A stretch of 7,053 bases of DNA, from NCBI GenBank assembly GCA_014523695.1, contig JAATVS010000015.1, positions 1 to 7,053 of the forward strand, in the 5' to 3' direction. The stretch is from Nitrososphaerales archaeon TH5895 (GTDB lineage: Archaea > Thermoproteota > Nitrososphaeria > Nitrososphaerales > Nitrososphaeraceae). The position numbers were made by a program, and so were the translations under genes. Of the stretch, positions 1 through 5,337 are shown piece after piece. The notes beneath the pieces were generated by a model. The model saw only the letters and a list, made by a program, of their open reading frames with translations. It was not told the DNA's origin and searched no databases. Position 1 is the first letter of the stretch; each line of letters begins with the position of its first letter.

Positions 1-1
1 T

Positions 2-40
2 GAGAGGCTTATTGTTTTACAACTAAAGGAAATGTATTGA
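2..40 (+). CDS. Possible C-terminal end of an upstream gene (partial)
   Basis: The second frame from the left edge is open and reads ERLIVLQLKEMY before a TGA at 38-40. It would be the last 12 residues of a plus-strand gene that begins outside the window. The stretch is too short to assign a family, and an open run of 12 codons is easily due to chance. The 58 bases after it, up to the stop of the next gene, are AT-rich and contain three copies of TTTTCTAA, which give that gene's stop region T-rich character on the plus strand. Confidence 0.2.
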   Translation, partial: ERLIVLQLKEMY

Positions 41-98
41 AATAAAAAATATGGAAGGAAAGGGGATCGCTTAATTATTTTCTAAGCTTACTTATTTT

Positions 99-266
99 CT
101 AATTTTCTAATTCCTTGATTCTTTCAGTTACTCCCTGAACTTCTCTATCCAGGTCGTCTTTGTACTCTTTTAGCATTGAAACCTTTTCTTCTCTAGTTAA
201 AAAGCTTCTTACCTTTCCAAAGTCTGTCCTACTACTACTACCACAACCACAGCTTCCATATGTCAT
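99..266 (-). CDS. Small Cys-motif coiled-coil protein (DUF5320-like), partner of the PadR regulator
   Basis: A 55-residue protein. The N-terminus has a CGCG motif at residues 6-9 after MTYGS, then a Ser run. The rest, from about residue 19, is a highly charged helix (FLTREEKVSMLKEYKDDL and on to RIKELEN) with strong coiled-coil character. Small proteins with this Cys-cluster plus 'LT.EEK...L..Y...L..E...V..RI.EL' layout are commonly encoded beside PadR regulators in archaea; the DUF5320 label is from memory of the family, not a search. I chose the ATG at 264-266: the frame stays open upstream to 365, but that part runs into the PadR gene and has no family character. It is divergent from the PadR gene and shares its promoter region, so co-regulation is likely. 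The paired Cys residues could bind metal or sense redox state; this is inference. Confidence 0.7.
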   Translation of the reverse strand: MTYGSCGCGSSSRTDFGKVRSFLTREEKVSMLKEYKDDLDREVQGVTERIKELEN

Positions 267-303
267 ATTGGCTATACGATATATACAATAAGGTGTATTT
301 ATA

Positions 304-323
304 TATATCGGATATCCTATATA
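304..323. promoter_or_regulatory. Palindromic operator candidate in the divergent PadR promoter
   Basis: TATATCGGATATCCTATATA is a 20-bp inverted repeat with only one mismatched base pair, centred on the perfect core GGATATCC at 310-317. It lies 8-27 bases upstream of the PadR start codon and overlaps the TATA-like stretch at 298-308 that would serve a leaderless PadR transcript starting near 331. The same 64-bp spacer must also carry the promoter of the divergent small gene that begins at 266. PadR proteins are dimers that usually repress their own and neighbouring genes from palindromes of this size, so autorepression is the likely role. Binding is inferred from position and symmetry only. 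Confidence 0.5.
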
Positions 324-330
324 CATAATC

Positions 331-639
331 ATGCCCAGATACGGGGACGAAGAATGTTGTGACATGAGAGGATTGTTAGGATTTCTGATTCTCTTTTTAC
401 TATCTAAGAAGCCGATGCATGGTCAGGAAATAGCAGATGAGCTGGCAAAACGAAGGGGCGACAAGCCGAGCCCAGGAACAATTTATCCTGCTCTTAAGAG
501 TCTTAAGTATGCGGGTTTTTTGCGTGAGGAAGAGAAGGTAGGCAAGACCATAACTTATAGCCTTACACCTAGAGGTATGAAGGCTTTTCACATAGCCAAG
601 AGAAGATTTACCAGGACTTTTCTTGGAGTACTCAGCTGA
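331..639 (+). CDS. PadR-family winged-helix transcriptional regulator
   Basis: A 102-residue protein of the usual length for small PadR regulators. The winged-helix domain spans about residues 12-90: helix 1 is GLLGFLILFLLSKKPMHGQE, helix 2 is IADELAKR, the recognition helix is PSPGTIYPALKSLKYAGFL (47-64), and the wing is REEEKVGKTITYSLTPRG (65-82). The TIYPAL..L...G.L pattern is diagnostic of PadR. The C-terminal helix is short (AFHIAKRRFTRTFLGVLS), as in the small subfamily that dimerises through this helix. A Cys pair at residues 9-10 (EECCDMRG) sits just before helix 1 and could be a redox or metal switch. The partner encoded divergently also has a Cys cluster. The ATG at 331 has a TATA-like stretch about 25-30 bases upstream and no Shine-Dalgarno sequence, which fits a leaderless message. 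The ligand is unknown. Confidence 0.9.
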   Translation: MPRYGDEECCDMRGLLGFLILFLLSKKPMHGQEIADELAKRRGDKPSPGTIYPALKSLKYAGFLREEEKVGKTITYSLTPRGMKAFHIAKRRFTRTFLGVLS

Positions 640-716
640 GAGTCGTAACTCATGCTGATCGAAATGGGTTAAATATCCCAAGGTTGTTCTGTGCATCTAT
701 ATCGAGCTAAGAAGCA

Positions 717-880
717 TTATGATTTGATAATTTTGACGATCTCATTCGTCGTATCATCATTAACAATAACAACCACATCTCCACCCCTCCCGGATTACAA
801 CTCATCATTCCTCTGTAAGTTATTTTCTTGGCAAAATGAATTCTTCCAAATCTTTATAATGTAATCTGTCTATCTTTTGA
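717..880 (-). pseudogene. Remnant of an unidentified minus-strand gene, broken by two frame shifts
   Basis: Three minus-strand frames carry successive protein-like pieces. The first reads QKIDRLHYKDLEEFILPRK and stops at 820-822. The next frame continues ITYRGMMSCNPG. The third continues GDVVVIVNDDTTNEIVKIIKS and stops at 717-719. One added base in the A4 run (TTTT at 823-826 on the plus strand) and one in the G4 run (CCCC at 784-787) would join them into a single reading frame. No start codon is visible: upstream the first frame runs antisense into the PNPOx-like fragment and meets a stop. The piece is therefore 5'-truncated as well as frame-shifted. I do not recognise the family. The chance that each piece is open by accident is not small, but their composition and the clean joins argue for real coding ancestry. 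Confidence 0.4.
852..860 (+). promoter_or_regulatory. TATA box of the PNPOx-like fragment
   Basis: CTTTATAAT is centred 27 bases upstream of the ATG pair at 884-889, the spacing expected of an archaeal TATA box driving a leaderless transcript. It lies inside the remnant of the minus-strand gene, so the promoter either arose in or was joined to that DNA. Confidence 0.5.
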
Positions 881-883
881 TGA

Positions 884-1202
884 ATGATGAAGATTACAGG
901 AGCTATGGGTAGTATCTACTCAATGACTGAAGAGAAAGTTGATAGGTTTCTTGAAAGTAGGTTAAATCTGCATTTGGCTACCATTGATGAAATGGGCGGT
1001 CCTAGTATTCAACCTATCTGGTTCGACTATGACGGTGACAAGAAGAATCTCTTCATTATGACCCCTATAGCCTCAAGGAAAGCCCAGAATATTCATAGGA
1101 AGTTGAAAACCTACTTTTCTATTGACATTTTTGGTAAGGCTTGATGACTCAATTCGCAAGTACATGTACTGGGCTTCATTGATGACGACTGCTACTGCCT
1201 TC
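884..1202 (+). pseudogene. Truncated PNPOx-like (FMN- or F420-binding split-barrel) protein
   Basis: The open frame from the ATG at 884 gives 86 residues and stops at 1142-1144. It contains the N-terminal half of a pyridoxamine 5'-phosphate oxidase-like split barrel: MTEEKVDRFLESRLNLHLAT (residues 14-33), the PSIQPIWFDYDGD strand, then LFIMTPIASRKAQNIHRK and TYFSID. In this family SID should be followed by the PYKGV-type flavin/F420-contacting segment and about 60 more residues; here only IFGKA and two stops follow. Traces of the missing part remain out of frame: IRKYM at 1152-1166, LGFIDDD at 1169-1189 and TATAF at 1188-1202, matching the usual RKY.G..DD..A stretch in order. The gene has thus lost an internal segment and then shifted frame. 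A short 86-residue product could still be made, but it lacks part of the cofactor site, so I call it a pseudogene. The family assignment is from motif recall. Confidence 0.65.
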
Positions 1203-1232
1203 CAGTTTATTGAATGTCAAGTTATTAGCTAC

Positions 1233-1240
1233 CTTATTTT
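1233..1240 (+). promoter_or_regulatory. Possible TATA box of the amidohydrolase gene
   Basis: CTTATTTT is centred about 27 bases upstream of the GTG at 1264. This supports that codon as a near-leaderless start, although GGATAAATC at 1266-1274 stands in a similar relation to the ATG at 1303. The choice between the two starts remains open. Confidence 0.3.
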
Positions 1241-1263
1241 TGTCTCATATCATTTGTGAAATA

Positions 1264-2703
1264 GTGGATAAATCAGAAGAGTTCACTAAGAAGAATAAGA
1301 TTATGAACACGATTCTCATTGGTGTACCTTCATTATTCATAATTTCATTTTACATACTTTCGTTGTTAGAGACAACAAGTGATGCTGATATCTGGGCCGT
1401 GAATTTCAAAGCCCTTGACAACAAGTCTCTATCGTCACTGAATACAGGGAATGGAAATGAAACACTGGTATTGGATGGTGCTACATTAATCGATGGAAAT
1501 GGTGGCCCCCAAAAAGCTGATTCAGTACTAGTTATTGACGATAGCAAAAGAATAGTTGCAATCACTAATCAGACCAATTTTCGTGATAATTCAACATTAA
1601 ATAATGATAGCAATGGATCACAATCAAACGAAAGAGTTCTTAACCTAACTGGAAAATATATTATTCCTGGACTTTTCGATATGCATGCTCATATAGCAGG
1701 AGTACGAAAGAACTCTTATAACCAGACTATGTCCAAAAATATGCTTGGTATGCTTTTAGATTACGGAGTTACGACGGTCAGAAATCCTGGGGGCCCTACT
1801 AATGAAACAGTGCGCATAAGAGGAGAGGTACTTAATGGAACTATAAGTGGACCTGAAGTTTTTACGGCTGGTAGACTTCTAAATACTCCTGAATTTCCTG
1901 TACCATTTGTAGAAAAACAATTAACTACTGAGGAAGGGGTCATGGAGGAAGTCCGTCATCAGGCGGCAGCAGGCGCAGATTACATCAAGCTATACGTTGG
2001 ATTGAAACCGGATTTAGTAAAAGCAGCGATAGATGAAGCTCAACGTCAGGGAATAAAAGTTATTGGACATCTTTATCTTACTTCTTGGACTGATGCTGCA
2101 AATCTCGGAATTGATTTTCTAACACATGGAGTTCCCGTATCCCCTTTTTTATTGCCAGAAGATAAGCAGAGAATCTTCAATCGTACTGGTGGAGGTCCAT
2201 TTGATCATTCGCTATGGCTTGATCTGGTGGACCTTAGTAGTACTGAGATTAAAAATATGATAGAAAGCTTAGTCCAGAACCAGATACCAGTTGATCCGAC
2301 TTTGAGCGTATATGAAGCAATTTTTGTTAGACAAGGTTTTGCTGATCCCCAAAATGAACAGCGTTGGAATAAGGTCTTACGACTTACAAAGATGATGCAT
2401 GATAGCGGAGTAAAAATTCTGTCAGGTACAGATATACCGAACTTTGAACTTGTTCCAGGAGAAAGTTTACATCATGAGCTAGAATTGTTGGTCGAGGCAG
2501 GTATCAATACGTCGGATGTTATGAAGATTGCTACCAAGAATGGGGCAGAGGCTCTTGATTTGATGAATCAGACAGGCACTATTGAACTTGGCAAACAAGC
2601 AGATATCCTAATTCTGTCCGCAAATCCTGTTGAAACTATAGAGAATACTAAGCGGATTTGCAGAGTCATTTCCAATGGTAGGATTATAGAAAGGTCAAAT
2701 TAG
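1264..2703 (+). CDS. Membrane-anchored amidohydrolase (imidazolonepropionase-like metal-dependent hydrolase)
   Basis: 479 residues from the GTG at 1264. A basic segment (KKNK, 10-13) precedes a single membrane helix (about 15-36, ending FIISFYILSLLE), then a Ser/Asn-rich linker, so the enzyme faces outside. The catalytic domain has all expected ligands of a binuclear amidohydrolase: HAH at 141-143 after IPGLFDM, a bridging Lys at 242 in DYIKLYVG, His 269 in VIGHLY, His 288 in FLTHG and Asp 390 in LSGTD. The flanking beta-sandwich closes with the typical ATKNGAEAL and GKQADILILSANP segments. The protein resembles the COG1228 group, whose members include imidazolonepropionases, Xaa-Pro dipeptidases and aryldialkylphosphatases; the substrate here cannot be told. 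About thirteen N-x-S/T sequons, mostly in the first half, fit an exported archaeal glycoprotein. The frame is open back to a TTG at 1210, but that part is the tail of the PNPOx remnant. An ATG at 1303 is an alternative start, giving 466 residues and removing the basic segment. Confidence 0.88.
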   Translation: MDKSEEFTKKNKIMNTILIGVPSLFIISFYILSLLETTSDADIWAVNFKALDNKSLSSLNTGNGNETLVLDGATLIDGNGGPQKADSVLVIDDSKRIVAITNQTNFRDNSTLNNDSNGSQSNERVLNLTGKYIIPGLFDMHAHIAGVRKNSYNQTMSKNMLGMLLDYGVTTVRNPGGPTNETVRIRGEVLNGTISGPEVFTAGRLLNTPEFPVPFVEKQLTTEEGVMEEVRHQAAAGADYIKLYVGLKPDLVKAAIDEAQRQGIKVIGHLYLTSWTDAANLGIDFLTHGVPVSPFLLPEDKQRIFNRTGGGPFDHSLWLDLVDLSSTEIKNMIESLVQNQIPVDPTLSVYEAIFVRQGFADPQNEQRWNKVLRLTKMMHDSGVKILSGTDIPNFELVPGESLHHELELLVEAGINTSDVMKIATKNGAEALDLMNQTGTIELGKQADILILSANPVETIENTKRICRVISNGRIIERSN

Positions 2704-2862
2704 GTGAAGGTTGGGGGAAACGCTAGTTCCCTAAGACTAGATCAGTCCCATACACCGGTAATTAGGATCTGTTTATTTCCATTCCTACTACCGATGGGTA
2801 AAGTTCCAACGATAATTGGATTGATAATTATCGATTAAATCAGTCTAGACCATTGTGATAGG

Positions 2863-3090
2863 TCATTCATCATAAAAAAATAGGGTTATGGCGGAAGATT
2901 TGGCGTTATCTTCCCTGCAGTTTAGCTCCATAATCTCAGTACATTTAGGACATTCTATTTCTGTGTCTAGTTCAGACAACACTAACTTTTCTTTTTGCTC
3001 CTGTGGACTAACCTCTTCTAGTGTTTCGAGAGTCTGATGTTCAGGCTCCGTTTTTAGAGGAACGAGTTTTGTATAGTCATGTTTTGACAT
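2863..3090 (-). CDS. Small acidic protein with a CxxC zinc-ribbon half
   Basis: 75 residues. The first 45 are rich in Glu and Gln with a predicted helix (TLETLEEVSPQEQKEKLVLS). A CPKC motif follows at 47-50, then EIMELNC with a third Cys at 58. This CP.C.EIMEL layout is the first knuckle of a zinc ribbon, but the second CxxC that would complete it is absent; the protein ends FFYDE. It may bind metal as a dimer or have lost its end. I chose the ATG at 3088-3090 because ATATAATAAT (3111-3120, minus strand) lies about 26 bases upstream; the frame opens five residues further at 3105 with MINIV. I do not recognise a named family. It is divergent from the secreted acidic protein to its right. Confidence 0.6.
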   Translation of the reverse strand: MSKHDYTKLVPLKTEPEHQTLETLEEVSPQEQKEKLVLSELDTEIECPKCTEIMELNCREDNAKSSAITLFFYDE

Positions 3091-3110
3091 GACGATATTT
3101 ATCAAAATTG

Positions 3111-3120
3111 ATTATTATAT
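3111..3120 (-). promoter_or_regulatory. TATA box of the small CxxC protein gene
   Basis: Read on the minus strand this is ATATAATAAT, centred about 26 bases before the ATG at 3090. The spacing fits a leaderless archaeal transcript and supports that start over the one at 3105. Confidence 0.5.
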
Positions 3121-3252
3121 TCCAGCTGAATATAGGGGGGACGAAGGAGAGCTAAATTTGAGCATCCCCACCCTCTGCGATTACTGGTTGATTCGTTCCC
3201 TCCTAATCTGACCGAAACCTAATAAACAATGATATTGACTAATCATATAGAA

Positions 3253-3261
3253 CTTAAATAC
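3253..3261 (+). promoter_or_regulatory. TATA box of the secreted acidic protein gene
   Basis: CTTAAATAC lies 26-34 bases upstream of the ATG at 3287 and is the only good TATA match in the spacer on this strand. No Shine-Dalgarno sequence precedes the start, so the message is probably leaderless. Confidence 0.5.
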
Positions 3262-3286
3262 TAGTTCGGACGACCGGTATACTAGA

Positions 3287-3586
3287 ATGCAAACAAAAGC
3301 ATACGTAATAGCAATAGTACTTCTCAGTACAATAGCGGCATCCCTGTCTGTTGGCAACTCGATGGTGTATAGTAGTAGTGATGACGACGACAATGATGAC
3401 GATGAGAATCATCCCTGTTATCAGGCTGGCTTTGAAGCTGGACGCAGTGGCTCGTTCAATCAAACGCAGCAGAATGATTGCGGTAACACTGGTTATAGTC
3501 ATGCATACTATGAGGGCTTCATATCGGGTTGCATATCATCCGGCGGAGGAGATTACTTTGCATGCGATTCAAAGACAGATGGATAG
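3287..3586 (+). CDS. Secreted small acidic four-cysteine protein
   Basis: 99 residues. Residues 1-25 form a signal peptide (MQTKAYVIAIVLLSTIAASL plus SVGNS). An acidic run, DDDDNDDDE, follows at 32-40. The mature domain has four Cys at 44, 65, 82 and 93, which could form two disulfides, and aromatic/Gly motifs CYQAGFEAGRSG, YSHAYYEGFISGC and FACDSKTD. The pattern 'CY.AG...GR.G.F......CG....YY.GF..GC......C...TD' recurs, as I recall, in small secreted proteins of soil Nitrososphaeria, where it is often amplified; no function is known. One sequon, NQT, is at 58. The acidic run could bind Ca2+ or other cations. The stop codon lies inside a hairpin followed by T-rich sequence. The two minus-strand open frames opposite this gene are composition shadows. 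Confidence 0.8.
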   Translation: MQTKAYVIAIVLLSTIAASLSVGNSMVYSSSDDDDNDDDENHPCYQAGFEAGRSGSFNQTQQNDCGNTGYSHAYYEGFISGCISSGGGDYFACDSKTDG

Positions 3587-3609
3587 CTAACTAGCTATTT
3601 TTATTATTT
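3583..3609 (+). terminator. Hairpin and T-rich terminator after the secreted protein gene
   Basis: ATAGCT (3583-3588) pairs with AGCTAT (3593-3598) across a four-base AACT loop, followed by TTTTATTATTT. The TAG stop codon is inside the left arm. Archaeal termination depends mainly on the T-rich tract, so the hairpin may be secondary. Confidence 0.5.
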
Positions 3610-3749
3610 ATTCAAATTAGATCTATGGATCTATATAATTTATTGTAACGCTTTCTGTTTCTACAGATCAGAGCCAGACACTCTCCCCCGACTCATCGCA
3701 TTTCGCTAATTATGTTGTAAATTGGTTAGTCATCTTGGTACTGCTATTG

Positions 3750-3824
3750 TCACAGCATGAATTCATCAATCAGGTCGATAATACAATCCAAGCAGACATA
3801 TAAGACTAATTCATCTAGGCCCAT
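3750..3824 (-). CDS. Possible 24-residue peptide
   Basis: An ATG at 3822-3824 opens a 24-residue frame, MGLDELVLYVCLDCIIDL followed by IDEFML, ending TGA at 3750-3752. It has a CLDC motif within a hydrophobic, acidic helix. The AT-rich stretch upstream (ATAAATATCC, minus strand) is too close to the ATG for a leaderless TATA box, and there is no Shine-Dalgarno sequence. The case rests only on a protein-like composition, so chance is a serious alternative. Confidence 0.2.
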   Translation of the reverse strand: MGLDELVLYVCLDCIIDLIDEFML

Positions 3825-3879
3825 AATAGGATATTTATGAATTCAACCACGAGTAAATCTCAGTTAACTTAATAAACAG

Positions 3880-3915
3880 CAGCAAATTTGTGGGTCAATA
3901 AATCCCACTTTGCTG
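3880..3915. other. Stem-loop A (12 bp with a 3-base bulge)
   Basis: CAGCAAA (3880-3886) pairs with TTTGCTG (3909-3915), and GTGGG (3890-3894) pairs with CCCAC (3904-3908). A TTT bulge separates the two helices on the left side and the loop is nine bases (TCAATAAAT). It is followed within three bases by a second stem-loop. It may be part of a structured RNA or a 3'-end element for the converging transcripts. Confidence 0.45.
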
Positions 3916-3917
3916 TA

Positions 3918-3956
3918 TTTCGTGTGCTGAAGATATGTTATATCTTCGACACAAAA
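3918..3956. other. Stem-loop B
   Basis: GAAGATAT (3929-3936) pairs with ATATCTTC (3940-3947) around a GTT loop. After a small internal loop (GCT against G), GTGT (3922-3925) pairs with ACAC (3949-3952), and TTT (3918-3920) can pair with AAA (3954-3956) beyond one mismatch. On the minus strand the hairpin is preceded by a TTTTTGTGT tract. It directly abuts stem-loop A. Confidence 0.45.
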
Positions 3957-4140
3957 ACAGCTATCAATTTTTTGAAGATTTCCAAGATAAATATACCTGT
4001 TCATACAATAGTATTTACTCTGTCACTCTGTCATCCCAGATTGATGTCAAAATACCCTGAAAAATAACATGAATTTCAAAATACAAAGTAAATACGATTG
4101 ATGGGCCGAAAAATCGCATTCTTTTTCCTTTCTATTTCTA

Positions 4141-4263
4141 TTAAAGAGAGTTTGGTTTTTTCAGTAGCAAGTCATGTGCCATATTAAATCTGACAGATTC
4201 CATGCCCAATGAGGGATCAAATAGAATGATTGCGCGCGCCACTACTCGCTTCACCATCGTCAT
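4141..4263 (-). CDS. Possible 40-residue protein, translationally coupled to the gene upstream
   Basis: The ATG at 4261-4263 overlaps the TGA stop (4260-4262) of the preceding gene as ATGA. The frame runs 40 codons to TAA at 4141-4143: it begins MTMVKRVVARAIILFDPSLG and ends HDLLLKKPNSL. Residue use is balanced, and the stretch is more GC-rich (GTGGCGCGCGCAATC) than the spacer beyond it, which supports coding. It has a basic N-terminus and no membrane segment or Cys. I do not recognise a family; it could also be the start of a longer gene that has been cut short. There is no separate Shine-Dalgarno sequence, so expression would rely on coupling or on a second start two codons in. Confidence 0.42.
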   Translation of the reverse strand: MTMVKRVVARAIILFDPSLGMESVRFNMAHDLLLKKPNSL

Positions 4264-4745
4264 TCTGCTACAAAAACATATGAAGAACTGGAACTAGGCC
4301 ATACTGCATAATTGTCTATAGTTTGAATAGTACCATTCGGATGCGTAACTGCGAATTTATATACACCTGCTGGGAGACCGTCTAATGCGTATGAACCATC
4401 AGATTCTGTTACTACAGAAGTGGAGTAGCCTGCATTCTTGTCTGCTGAATCTATTAATCCCATATGCTTGTAAACAACTACTGATGCTCTGTCTACTGGC
4501 AAACTATCTGAGCTTATTACAAAGCCGCTTACACTTCCAAGATATGTAGCTAATTTTTCAGAGGATGGAGATGAAGAAAATGGAGTCATAAAAGTGGCAG
4601 ATCCATATACTATGGAAATTAGAGTAGCTGTAGCAACCCCTAAACAGCCAATGAGAATTATGTAGATTGTTATATGGGTGTTTAGCTTGTGGTAAGGTTC
4701 TTTTTCTACTAACTTCTTTTCCTTATACCGAGTCGCCAATGTCAT
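4260..4745 (-). CDS. Membrane-anchored protein with carboxypeptidase-regulatory-like domain
   Basis: 161 residues. A basic cytoplasmic N-terminus (RYKEKKLVEKE) precedes one membrane helix at about 24-47 (TIYIILIGCLGVATATLISI). A Ser/Pro-rich linker follows, then a single beta-sandwich at about 68-140 of the carboxypeptidase-regulatory (transthyretin-like) type: GSVSGFVISSDSLPVDRASV opens it, and SDGSYALDGLPAGVYKFAV (114-132) is the diagnostic turn and strand. The end is Ser-rich (WPSSSSSYVFVAE). Such domains sit outside the cell in archaea and act in adhesion or as spacers; no catalytic part is present. I chose the ATG at 4745 because GGAGGTGA (4756-4763, minus strand) lies 10 bases upstream. 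The frame stays open to a GTG at 4790, but that extension would translate through this ribosome site. The stop overlaps the start of a possible 40-residue gene. Confidence 0.78.
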   Translation of the reverse strand: MTLATRYKEKKLVEKEPYHKLNTHITIYIILIGCLGVATATLISIVYGSATFMTPFSSSPSSEKLATYLGSVSGFVISSDSLPVDRASVVVYKHMGLIDSADKNAGYSTSVVTESDGSYALDGLPAGVYKFAVTHPNGTIQTIDNYAVWPSSSSSYVFVAE

Positions 4746-4755
4746 CTGAACCCAT

Positions 4756-4763
4756 TCACCTCC
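4756..4763 (-). promoter_or_regulatory. Strong Shine-Dalgarno sequence fixing the start of the membrane protein
   Basis: GGAGGTGA is an eight-base match to the complement of the conserved TCACCTCC end of archaeal 16S rRNA, 10 bases before the ATG at 4745. Most other genes in this window look leaderless, so this one is translated from a leadered message. An AT-rich TATA candidate lies at about 4820-4832. Confidence 0.6.
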
Positions 4764-4825
4764 TCTTCTGCCATTCCTACGACAGTACACTTATTTGAGA
4801 CAAATCCTGGTTCGGTTATCATAAA

Positions 4826-4945
4826 TTAATATGAAGACATCTTGCATAATTCTTCTTGTATCAGAGGTAGTTTAGGAATATTGTCATAGTATGGCGAATT
4901 AAATTTGTAGTCAATATTAAAGTCGTATACATAGTAGGGATAATA
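4826..4945 (-). pseudogene. Start-less Tyr-rich open frame, possible gene remnant
   Basis: 39 codons are open on the minus strand between a TAG at 4946-4948 and the TAA at 4826-4828. The translation runs DYKFNSPYYDNIPKLPLIQ and ends EELCKMSSY. It has no ATG, GTG or TTG that would start it, so it cannot be an intact gene. The composition is protein-like, but AT-rich DNA yields Tyr, Asn and Ile easily. It lies just upstream of the membrane protein gene on the same strand. Nothing else was seen in the spacer 4791-5029. Confidence 0.18.
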
Positions 4946-5029
4946 CTACCTCAAATCTCAGGTCTGATTAGAACAATTAACATTCAGTCTTTAAGCTTCT
5001 TAATTAATTACGTTATATACTTGACTGCT

Positions 5030-5230
5030 ATGGGAATAGAACTTCTAGCTGGTCTGGCATATCTCGCAATTGGATTTATACTGACGTACCTATCACTGGA
5101 AATAGCTTGGCATTTTACTGCATGTAGGATCAAAACAACTAATGAATATAGTGTAAAACCATGTCTGTTCAAGCAAGTCAAACTAGTAGCACTTGGTACA
5201 GCACATAATACATATAGAAAGTCGTTATGA
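5030..5230 (+). CDS. Small single-pass membrane protein
   Basis: 66 residues from the ATG at 5030. One membrane helix spans about 4-26 (ELLAGLAYLAIGFILTYLSL), followed by EIAWHFTACRIKTTNEYS and a basic tail with VKPCLFKQVKLVALGTAHNT and YRKSL. Two Cys flank the middle, at 31 and 45. The family is unknown to me. TAATTAATTA at 5001-5010 is centred 25 bases upstream of the ATG, which fits a leaderless start; a TTG three codons earlier (5021) lacks such a box. A T-run (GGTTTTTATT, 5283-5292) about 55 bases after the stop may end the transcript. Confidence 0.55.
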   Translation: MGIELLAGLAYLAIGFILTYLSLEIAWHFTACRIKTTNEYSVKPCLFKQVKLVALGTAHNTYRKSL

Positions 5231-5337
5231 TGGAATCAACTCATGACATACTGTTATTCTTGTCAACAGCTGATTCTAGTTAGGTTTTTATTAAATGAAG
5301 GAGAAAAATTTCGATGATAAGCTGCTATTTTGAGTAC

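Larger units (their letters stand above)
3610..4140. other. Long intergenic stretch, mostly non-coding
   Basis: This stretch lies between a plus-strand gene and the 3' end of a minus-strand gene pair, so both transcripts run into it. It holds two adjacent hairpins (3880-3915 and 3918-3956), a perfect 8-base tandem duplication ACTCTGTC at 4017-4032, and a 9-bp inverted repeat GTATTTACT (4011-4019) with AGTAAATAC (4087-4095). A 24-codon minus-strand ORF is noted separately. No longer reading frame, tRNA or transposon end was seen. Confidence 0.5.

Noticed and set aside
400..696. 98-residue minus-strand frame across the PadR gene
   Set aside because: It is the antisense of a clear PadR coding sequence and has no family character.
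1210..1263. TTG at 1210 as the start of the amidohydrolase
   Set aside because: The extension is the residue of the decayed PNPOx-like gene, has no TATA box or ribosome site, and adds a second hydrophobic stretch not needed for export.
1350..1943. Minus-strand frames inside the amidohydrolase gene
   Set aside because: They are antisense shadows of conserved amidohydrolase sequence.
2810..2833. CGATAATT...AATTATCG inverted repeat as a terminator of the amidohydrolase gene
   Set aside because: The 8-bp stem is real, but it is about 105 bases past the stop, has no T-rich tract after it and is easily formed in AT-rich DNA.
3181..3502. Two minus-strand open frames opposite the secreted acidic protein
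   Set aside because: Their Val/Ile/Thr runs are the antisense of the poly-Asp tract and signal peptide; neither has a promoter or ribosome site.
3351..3590. 79-residue second plus-strand frame overlapping the secreted protein gene
   Set aside because: It reads the same DNA one frame off, giving Met/Thr/Arg runs from the poly-Asp codons.
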